Origin: CBDUBH01 sp965365345
Lineage (GTDB): Bacteria; Bacteroidota; Ignavibacteria; Ignavibacteriales; SURF-24
Reading direction: 5' to 3'
Assembly: GCA_965365345.1 (NCBI GenBank)
Contig: CBDUBH010000099.1
Span: forward strand, 1 to 12,180
Length of the DNA: 12,180 bases
Of this stretch, positions 1-5,485 are shown one piece after another (position 1 is the first letter of the stretch; each line of letters starts with the position of its first letter). The notes under the pieces were generated by a model. It was not told where the DNA came from. It was given only the letters and a program-made list of their open reading frames with translations, and searched no databases. The position numbers and the translations under genes were made by a program.

Positions 1-1
1 T

Positions 2-1816
2 TCCGAGTTGAACGAAAACAGCATCGGGCTTGATATTTTTAAGATTTTAAGCGATGGAAAAATAATTGCCGCAGGAAGCGGAAATAACGAAAATGTTTAT
101 TTGTATTCATCTGAAAAAGACAGGTTTGAATTTTTATTTCCTAAATCTGAATTTAAATCAAAATTGCCTACGCTTGTTTTTGATATCCAAAAAGATAAAA
201 AAGGAAATATTTGGTTTGGAACAACAACAGGACTTTACAAATTTTTTAACGGAAAATTAAGCAAAATCAGTGATGATGAATTTGATAAAGGAATTGTGAT
301 CAAAGCATTGGCGATTGATAATCTTGATAATATTTGGGCAGGTAGCGAAAGCGGTTTAATTTATTTTTCTGATAGAGGTTCACTTCATTTTAACAAATTT
401 AATGGCCTTCTGCACTCGGCAATATCAGCAAGAGCGCTTGCAGTTGACAAAGATAATAGAATTTGGGCGGGAACTCCAAACGGAACAAGTTATTTGATCC
501 AGGATATTCAAAAAATCGGAATTACACCAAAACCTATTTTTACAGGAATTAAATTAAACGGCAAAACGATTGAAAATTTTGGTGAATTGAAACATACCGA
601 AACCGGAGTTTCTAACCTTGAAGCAAATTATGTTTCGTTGACTTTTCCTGATAGAATTCAATATCAAATGAGAATTATTGGATTAAACGATAACTGGACC
701 GATCCTTCAAAAAACAGTTCTGTGCTTTTCGGTAAACTTCCTTTTGGCGAATATAAATTACAAGTCCGCGCAAAACAGGGTGGAATGTATCCGAGTGAAA
801 TTTCTGAATTCGGATTTAAGATTTTGCCGCCGTGGTACAGATCTTTTTGGATGTACTTACTTTATTCTTTGATTGCGCTTTTTGCATTGGTCTATGCGAT
901 TTTACTCGTGCAAAAAAGAAAATTCATTGCGCTTAAAAAACGCGAAACAGAATTGACAGAACTTGTTTCAAAACGAACAAAAGATCTTGTAGAAGAAAAG
1001 GAAATTACAGAGAAACTGCTTACAGAAACAAATTTGGCTAAGAACGAACTCGAAAGAATGAATTCTGATCTTAAAAAAGCCAATGAAACGAAAAGTGATC
1101 TTTTAAGTATTGCAGCACACGATCTTAAGAATCCGCTACAATCAATAATCGGATTTTCAAAATTGATAAAGGAAGAAGCCGAACAAAATCCTTCTATTAA
1201 GGAAATGAGCAATGTGATTTTGGAATCTGCAATGCGGATGTTGAATTTGATATCAGAACTTTTGGATTCGGTAGCAGTTGAAAGTACAAAACTACAAGTT
1301 AACAAAGAGGTTATTTGTTTAAATACCGTAGTTGAAAAAGTTGTTTCAGATAACCGGTCACGCGCATCACTGAAAAAACAAAACATTATCATTGTCAAAA
1401 ATGATTATGCCGTAACTTTTGTTGATAAAAAATGGATGCGTGAAGCAATCGAAAATCTATTAAGCAACGCTATAAAATATTCGCCGTTCGGTGCTACAAT
1501 TTTTATAACTCTCGAAAATATTGATAATAAAATAAGATTTGCCGTAAAAGATGAAGGCCCGGGGTTATTACAGGAAGATTTTAAATATCTTTTTATGAAA
1601 TTCAAAAGACTTTCGGCACATCCAACCGCAGGCGAATCATCAACCGGATTAGGACTTTCGATAGTAAAAGATATTGTAGCACTTCATGACGGAAAAGTTT
1701 GGGCAGAAAGCAAACCCGGCGAAGGCGCAAAATTTATTATTGAACTTGATGCTTCCGAAGAAGAAGTTTCAAGGCAATCAGAAAATATTGATTGTCTGCA
1801 TTATTCCAAAAAATAA
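2..1816 (+). CDS. Membrane sensor histidine kinase with propeller and Y_Y_Y domains (5' partial)
   Basis: This is the C-terminal part of a two-component sensor kinase; the frame is open to the window edge, so the true start lies upstream. Residues are numbered from the TTG codon at 8. Three propeller-type repeats with the D-x-x-x-N-I/R-I-W-x-G pattern lie near residues 55-78, 97-119 and 141-163. A Y_Y_Y-type beta domain follows (about 205-273), then one transmembrane helix (about 281-301) and a charged coiled coil (about 305-362). The HisKA domain has the phospho-acceptor His371 in AAHDLKNP. The HATPase domain shows an N-box (NLLSNAIKYSP, about 483-493), a G1 box (DEGPG, 515-519) and a G2 box (STGLGLSIVK). 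The propeller should face the periplasm and the kinase the cytoplasm. There is no receiver or DNA-binding domain after the kinase, so it is not a one-protein hybrid and needs a separate response regulator. The signal it senses cannot be read from the sequence. Confidence 0.93.
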   Translation, partial: SELNENSIGLDIFKILSDGKIIAAGSGNNENVYLYSSEKDRFEFLFPKSEFKSKLPTLVFDIQKDKKGNIWFGTTTGLYKFFNGKLSKISDDEFDKGIVIKALAIDNLDNIWAGSESGLIYFSDRGSLHFNKFNGLLHSAISARALAVDKDNRIWAGTPNGTSYLIQDIQKIGITPKPIFTGIKLNGKTIENFGELKHTETGVSNLEANYVSLTFPDRIQYQMRIIGLNDNWTDPSKNSSVLFGKLPFGEYKLQVRAKQGGMYPSEISEFGFKILPPWYRSFWMYLLYSLIALFALVYAILLVQKRKFIALKKRETELTELVSKRTKDLVEEKEITEKLLTETNLAKNELERMNSDLKKANETKSDLLSIAAHDLKNPLQSIIGFSKLIKEEAEQNPSIKEMSNVILESAMRMLNLISELLDSVAVESTKLQVNKEVICLNTVVEKVVSDNRSRASLKKQNIIIVKNDYAVTFVDKKWMREAIENLLSNAIKYSPFGATIFITLENIDNKIRFAVKDEGPGLLQEDFKYLFMKFKRLSAHPTAGESSTGLGLSIVKDIVALHDGKVWAESKPGEGAKFIIELDASEEEVSRQSENIDCLHYSKK

Positions 1817-1844
1817 GCACAATTCTGTAAAAAGAATAAAATTA

Positions 1845-1870
1845 TGATTCAAAAGTTGAATTAATCTTTT
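1845..1870 (+). terminator. Weak hairpin after the kinase gene, possible terminator
   Basis: ATTCAA (1847-1852) and TTGAAT (1856-1861) form a 6-bp, AT-rich stem with a 3-nt loop. A short T-rich stretch (TAATCTTTT) follows. It lies about 30 nt after the kinase stop codon. The stem is short and has few G/C pairs, so termination here is uncertain. Confidence 0.28.
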
Positions 1871-1901
1871 AAAAAATAATTTAAATATTCATCCGATCAA
1901 A

Positions 1902-1933
1902 TTTGCATACTTCTCATTAATCTTATAATTTTA
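1902..1933 (+). promoter_or_regulatory. Candidate Bacteroidota-type promoter for folA
   Basis: TTTG (1902-1905) is followed after 20 nt by TAATTTTA (1926-1933). This matches seven of the eight positions of the TAnnTTTG element, and the spacing suits the TTTG / TAnnTTTG promoter known from Bacteroidota. Transcription would start near 1940, leaving about 40 nt before the TTG start codon. Such elements occur by chance in AT-rich DNA, so this is only a candidate. Confidence 0.35.
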
Positions 1934-1980
1934 AGAATTCGTATCAGCCATAATTCACTTCAAAAATCAGCGGAAAAATT

Positions 1981-2496
1981 TTGGAAAAAATTATTATTGT
2001 AGCGGTCGCAAAAAATAATGTTATCGGAAATAATGGGACAATTCCATGGCATTCGAAAGAAGAATTGCAGCATTTTAAAAATACTACAATGGGAAGCCCG
2101 ATAATTATGGGCAGAAAAACTTTTGAATCGATTAAAAAGCCGCTTAAAGGTAGAACCAACATTGTAATTTCGCGAAACGAAAATTTGAAATATGATTTTG
2201 ATGAAATAAAAATATTCAAAAGCTTGGAAAATGCATACGAATTTTGTGAAAATGAATTGAAACCGGAAAAAGTTTTTATAATCGGCGGCGGCGAAATTTA
2301 CAAAGAAGCAATGAAAGATGCCGATAAAATAAGAATTTCCAGAATGAATCTTTCTGCCGAAGGTGATGTTTTCTTTAGTGAAATTGATGAAATTATGTGG
2401 GAAAAAACTTCTTCCGAAAGTTACCAGGAATTTGAAGTTGAAGTTTATGAAAGAAGATTAAAAGATTGGAAAGATTCAAAGATTAAAAGAAAATAA
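1981..2496 (+). CDS. folA: Dihydrofolate reductase
   Basis: This enzyme reduces dihydrofolate to tetrahydrofolate with NADPH in the cytoplasm, supplying one-carbon carriers for thymidylate and purine synthesis. The 171 residues match the usual chromosomal enzyme length. The N-terminus IIIVAVAKNNVIG opens the nucleotide-binding sheet. IPWHSKEELQHF (21-32) is the active-site loop, with Glu28 at the position of the catalytic acid. MGRKTFESI (43-51) and IGGGEIY (101-107) are the NADPH-binding motifs. The start is a TTG codon: the frame has a stop at 1951-1953 and no ATG or GTG in between, and the protein begins where family members begin. Only a weak purine stretch (AGCGG, 1969-1973) could serve as ribosome site. 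The C-terminal tail (RRLKDWKDSKIKRK) is very basic. No thymidylate synthase gene is adjacent, although the two are often paired. Confidence 0.95.
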   Translation: MEKIIIVAVAKNNVIGNNGTIPWHSKEELQHFKNTTMGSPIIMGRKTFESIKKPLKGRTNIVISRNENLKYDFDEIKIFKSLENAYEFCENELKPEKVFIIGGGEIYKEAMKDADKIRISRMNLSAEGDVFFSEIDEIMWEKTSSESYQEFEVEVYERRLKDWKDSKIKRK

Positions 2497-2534
2497 TTTC
2501 CAACCGCTGAAAGTTGAATGCTAAATAAATACTG

Positions 2535-2626
2535 TAATTTCGATTCGTTGCAGGCGGAGTGAAATCTTTTTATTTTTTTGATTATCATTGCAAACAAATC
2601 CTGATTAAACCGAAATCACGATGACA
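2535..2626. repeat. Possible degenerate interspersed intergenic element
   Basis: The segment starts with GTAATTTCGAT and ends with CCGAAATCACGATGACAA. It contains the inverted pair ATTTCG (2537-2542) and CGAAAT (2611-2616), and an internal GAAATCTTTTTAT stretch. From memory, this layout resembles imperfect intergenic repeats common in Bacteroidota and Ignavibacteria genomes (TTTCGA... GAAATCTTT ... GATGACA). Only one copy lies in this window, so its repeat nature is not shown here. Confidence 0.3.
2537..2579 (+). terminator. Hairpin plus T-tract after folA (terminator, possibly repeat-derived)
   Basis: ATTTCGATTCG (2537-2547) pairs with CGGAGTGAAAT (2555-2565) across a 7-nt loop. Ten of eleven positions pair, two of them as G-U. 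CTTTTTATTTTTTT follows directly (2566-2579). The structure lies 40 nt after the folA stop codon and would end its transcript. Its G/C content stands out from the surrounding AT-rich spacer. Confidence 0.5.
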
Positions 2627-2673
2627 AATAATAATTTTCTTTTAACATTAATAAATCATAAAATCTTAAACAT

Positions 2674-2681
2674 TATTTTTG
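2674..2681 (+). promoter_or_regulatory. Candidate TAnnTTTG promoter element for mutL
   Basis: TATTTTTG fits TAnnTTTG exactly and lies 34 nt before the mutL ATG. Transcription would start near 2688, giving a leader of about 28 nt. No convincing TTTG partner is visible 19-21 nt upstream, so the call rests on the proximal element alone. Confidence 0.3.
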
Positions 2682-2715
2682 TAGTTTTATTTTATTGAAA
2701 ACTGAAAACTAAATT

Positions 2716-4584
2716 ATGAGCAAAATAAAAATATTACCGGAAAATATCGCAAATAAAATAGCCGCAGGCGAAGTTGTGCAGCGTCCGGAATCAGTTGTAA
2801 AAGAGTTACTGGAAAATTCAATTGATGCAAAAGCAAAAAATGTTGATGTGATAGTTAAACGCGCCGGAAAATCATTAATTCAAATTGTTGATGATGGCGA
2901 AGGAATGTCAGAGGAAGATGCGGTTTTAAGCGTGCAGCGACACGCTACAAGCAAAATATCGGATATTGATGATCTTGAAAGGATCAGAACTTTCGGCTTC
3001 CGTGGTGAAGCTTTAAGCTCAATTGCAGCTGTAAGTCAGCTTGAAATTAAAACCGAAATGAAAAATGATGAACTCGGTACCTGCATCAAATTTGAAGATG
3101 GCGAAATTATAAAAGAAAAAGGTTCTTTTTCGAAAGGAACTTCAATTTCTGTAAAAAATCTTTTTTTCAATACTCCGGCCCGCAGAAATTTTTTGAAATC
3201 AGATGCAACCGAATTAAAACATATTATTGAAAGTTTTAAAATTATTTCATTAAGTCATCCGGAAGTAAATTTCAAATTTTACAATGATGATGATCTGATC
3301 TTTAATTTTGAGGCTGGCGATATAAAAGAAAGATTAAAATCAGTGATCGCTGAAAATGTTTTTGAAGCGCTTGTTGAAGTTAAAGAGAATACCGAATATT
3401 TAAGTCTTAACGGCTATATTGCGAAACCGAATTATTTACGGAAAAGTAAAGGCGAGCAATATCTTTTCATCAATAAAAGATACGTTAACAGTCGCCAAAT
3501 TAACCACTCAATATTTAACGCATACGAAAATATGATCGAAAAAGGAGATTATCCTTTTTTCGCACTTTTTCTGGATATTGATCCGAAACACATTGATATA
3601 AATGTTCATCCGCAAAAACTTGAAGTGAAATTTGAAGATGAACGTAATATTTATAATTTCGTAAATGCTGTGATTAAGAAAAGTCTGGGAAGTTATGATC
3701 TTGTTCCGAATGTGACTTTTAATTCTACGAATGAAAGCGGCGAGAAAATAAGTTTTAATAGAACTCAAATATCAGGAAAAGATAATTTTTCAGATAGACC
3801 TGATTTTTCTAGATCGAATAATTATCAGCCGGAAAGCCGTAGAAATATTAATTATACACCGAACGATATTGATCTTTTATTCAGTTCTATAAACAGCGAA
3901 ATTAAAAATAACGCCCCGGGAAGTGAAATTCCGCATCCTTTTCAAGATACTGAAAACAGGGAAGTTTATCACGATAAAGCTGCAGGAAATCAAATTTCTG
4001 AAAACAAAATTGATTCGCTATTTATTGTTCAGCTTCATAATAAATATATACTTTCGCAGATAAAAAGCGGACTTATGATAATTGATCAACATGTTGCACA
4101 TGAAAGAATTCTTTACGAAAAAGCATTAAAATCTTTTAACGCCGATATGCCTTTTTCGCAGCAGCTTTTATTTTCGCAAACTTTGAGTGTTGATCCCGGA
4201 GATTACGGATTGTTAAAAGAACTTCAGCCGTATCTTTTAAAATTGGGATTTGAAATAAAATTTTTCAGTAAAAATACAGTTGTGATTGACGGCGTTCCGC
4301 AAGATGTAAAAATCGGAACGGAAGAGCAGATTTTGCTTGAAATTTTGCATGAATATAAAACTAACCGGCGCGAAAAACAGTTGGAAGAACGTGATAATTT
4401 AGCAAAATCTTTTTCATGTAAAGCCGCAATAAAAGCCGGCGATAAATTAAGCGATAAAGAAATGCGGATTTTGGTTGATCAGCTATTTGCAACTTCAACT
4501 CCGTATGTTTGTCCGCACGGCAGACCAATAATTATAAAAATTCCCTTAGATGAATTTGACAGAAGATTTGGAAGAACTTCTTAA
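2716..4584 (+). CDS. mutL: DNA mismatch repair protein MutL, endonuclease type
   Basis: MutL is the ATP-dependent dimer that links MutS mismatch recognition to strand nicking and excision. The N-terminal GHKL ATPase shows KELLENSIDA (29-38) with catalytic Glu30 and metal-binding Asn34, DDGEGM (59-64), RHATSKI (75-81), FGFRGEAL (93-100) and GTSISVKNLFFNTPARR (141-157). The transducer domain has NVHPQKLEVKF (296-306). A poorly conserved, Asn/Ser-rich linker runs from about 335 to 430. The C-terminal domain carries the nuclease metal-site motif as DQHVAHERILYE (457-468), SCKAAIKAGD (567-576) and CPHGRP (599-604). It should therefore nick DNA itself, like MutL of bacteria without MutH. The usual Ala after DQH is Val. 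Length 622 is normal. The ATG at 2716 gives the standard N-terminus. No mutS is adjacent. Confidence 0.97.
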   Translation: MSKIKILPENIANKIAAGEVVQRPESVVKELLENSIDAKAKNVDVIVKRAGKSLIQIVDDGEGMSEEDAVLSVQRHATSKISDIDDLERIRTFGFRGEALSSIAAVSQLEIKTEMKNDELGTCIKFEDGEIIKEKGSFSKGTSISVKNLFFNTPARRNFLKSDATELKHIIESFKIISLSHPEVNFKFYNDDDLIFNFEAGDIKERLKSVIAENVFEALVEVKENTEYLSLNGYIAKPNYLRKSKGEQYLFINKRYVNSRQINHSIFNAYENMIEKGDYPFFALFLDIDPKHIDINVHPQKLEVKFEDERNIYNFVNAVIKKSLGSYDLVPNVTFNSTNESGEKISFNRTQISGKDNFSDRPDFSRSNNYQPESRRNINYTPNDIDLLFSSINSEIKNNAPGSEIPHPFQDTENREVYHDKAAGNQISENKIDSLFIVQLHNKYILSQIKSGLMIIDQHVAHERILYEKALKSFNADMPFSQQLLFSQTLSVDPGDYGLLKELQPYLLKLGFEIKFFSKNTVVIDGVPQDVKIGTEEQILLEILHEYKTNRREKQLEERDNLAKSFSCKAAIKAGDKLSDKEMRILVDQLFATSTPYVCPHGRPIIIKIPLDEFDRRFGRTS

Positions 4585-4602
4585 TAATTAAAATTCTATT
4601 AT

Positions 4603-4642
4603 AATCCGGATTTGTTTTTCAAATTACAAAGCCGGATTTTTT
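4603..4642 (+). terminator. Intrinsic terminator after mutL
   Basis: AATCCGG (4603-4609) pairs with CCGGATT (4632-4638). After one A/G mismatch, TTTGT (4611-4615) pairs with ACAAA (4626-4630). This gives twelve pairs around a 10-nt loop. The 3' arm runs into six T residues (4637-4642). It lies 18 nt after the mutL stop codon and is the best terminator in the window. Confidence 0.85.
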
Positions 4643-4756
4643 ATTTCAAAAAATCGTAATGTACTTTCCGATTTGTCTTTTAATTATTTAAAATATTCGA
4701 TAGATTAAAAAATAAACAAATCCAAATTTTCAATTTTAATTTAAAAGAGAGAGTTG

Positions 4757-5170
4757 ATGAACAACGAAGTATATATTTCAGATTTTGATGTAAAAAGATT
4801 TAAATGGCTGATTTCAAATTCAAGTAAATTCAATAGAGAAAGTGTTAAATTTGTTCCCGCGCTCGAATATCTTTTGAAAAATTCCACTGTTCTCGAACCG
4901 AAAAATATTTCAAATGACATTGTAACTATGCATTCAAAAATTCTTGTAAAAGATCTGCAAACCGGAGAAGAAAATATTTTCACTTTGGTATTTCCGTTTG
5001 ATGAAGATATAAATCAAAGTAAACTATCAATTTTAAGTGAGATAGGGATTGCGGCAATCGGCAGAAAACAGGGCAACGAATCGGAAGTCAAAATAAATTC
5101 AGAATCAAAAAAAATTAAAATTGAAAAAATAATTTACCAGCCCGAATCAGAAGGATTTTATTATATTTGA
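4757..5170 (+). CDS. Rnk-like protein with GreA/GreB C-terminal-type domain
   Basis: The 137-residue protein resembles Rnk, called a regulator of nucleoside diphosphate kinase. Rnk shares the C-terminal fold of Gre transcript-cleavage factors and can bind in the RNA polymerase secondary channel. The N-terminus (MNNEVYISDFDVKRF) resembles the start of Rnk's short helical segment. The Gre-like core follows: DIVTMHSKILVKDL (54-67), FTLVFPFDED (75-84), LSILSEIGIAAIGRKQG (90-106) and YQPESEGFY near the end. The full Gre N-terminal coiled coil is missing, so transcript cleavage activity is not expected. The ATG at 4757 is chosen over the overlapping TTG at 4754 because the AAAGAGAGAG purine tract sits just upstream at suitable distance. 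The gene stands alone between two terminators. The family match is recalled from sequence patterns; the function in this organism is unknown. Confidence 0.8.
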   Translation: MNNEVYISDFDVKRFKWLISNSSKFNRESVKFVPALEYLLKNSTVLEPKNISNDIVTMHSKILVKDLQTGEENIFTLVFPFDEDINQSKLSILSEIGIAAIGRKQGNESEVKINSESKKIKIEKIIYQPESEGFYYI

Positions 5171-5186
5171 TTTTAATTTTGTGGAT

Positions 5187-5219
5187 AAATAATTTCGAAA
5201 ATTATTTCTTCAATTGAAG
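5187..5219. repeat. 9-bp perfect hairpin abutting a 12-bp perfect palindrome
   Basis: AAATAATTT (5187-5195) and AAATTATTT (5199-5207) are exact inverted copies around the loop CGA. The next base begins CTTCAATTGAAG (5208-5219), a perfect palindrome. The pair begins 17 nt after the rnk-like stop codon and upstream of the terminator. It could be an mRNA 3'-end structure or a protein-binding site; the sequence does not decide. Confidence 0.5.
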
Positions 5220-5257
5220 TAATATTTTGAAATGGATTTTAAAATTATTGAAATTTT

Positions 5258-5291
5258 AAGCCGGTCTTTTTTTTAATGATCCGGCTTTTTT
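5258..5291 (+). terminator. Intrinsic terminator after the rnk-like gene
   Basis: AAGCCGG (5258-5264) pairs perfectly with CCGGCTT (5281-5287) around a 16-nt T-rich loop. Six T residues follow (5286-5291), then ATTTT. It shares a CCGG core with the terminator after mutL. It separates the rnk-like gene from the mutase operon. Confidence 0.8.
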
Positions 5292-5364
5292 ATTTTAAAG
5301 AAATTCCCAACTTTCCAAAATAAATTGATCTGTAAATTACTATCTTTCAAAAATCAAGTTTTTC

Positions 5365-5381
5365 AAAATGAAAATCATTTT
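5365..5381. promoter_or_regulatory. Inverted repeat upstream of the mutase operon, possible operator
   Basis: AAAATGA (5365-5371) and TCATTTT (5375-5381) are exact inverted copies around AAA. The site lies about 105 nt before the mutase ATG. The size suits a regulator-binding site, but inverted repeats of this length arise by chance in AT-rich DNA. Confidence 0.22.
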
Positions 5382-5485
5382 CTTAAAAATAAATTAAATT
5401 TCTAAAATTTGAATTATTTTTTTATCTTATTAAAAAGTTATAACCCCAAAATTAATTTTAATTAATTAGAGAAAGGCGAGGGAAA

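Larger units (their letters stand above)
5171..5485. other. Intergenic region between the rnk-like gene and the acyl-CoA mutase gene
   Basis: This 315-nt stretch has no credible gene. It holds, in order, a 9-bp hairpin and an abutting 12-bp palindrome (5187-5219), an intrinsic terminator (5258-5291), a 7-bp inverted repeat (5365-5381), and a very AT-rich segment that should include the promoter of the following operon. TTTG occurs at 5408-5411, but no matching TAnnTTTG element is clear downstream. The only ATG-led frames are shorter than 15 codons. Confidence 0.7.

Noticed and set aside
892..1605. Open frames on the - strand inside the kinase gene
   Set aside because: They lie opposite well-conserved HisKA and HATPase coding sequence. 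Their translations show no recognisable domain and look like the low-complexity complement of AT-rich coding DNA.
1817..1980. Possible small RNA or riboswitch before folA
   Set aside because: Apart from a weak 6-bp hairpin and a promoter-like element, the spacer shows no stable or conserved fold that I can recognise.
2518..2562. A 14-codon frame starting ATG CTA AAT in the folA-mutL spacer
   Set aside because: It is very short, has no ribosome site, and overlaps the terminator-like hairpin.
4672..4699. A TTTG / TATTCGAT promoter for the rnk-like gene
   Set aside because: The spacing is 18 nt and the proximal element matches poorly, so it is no better than chance in this AT-rich spacer.
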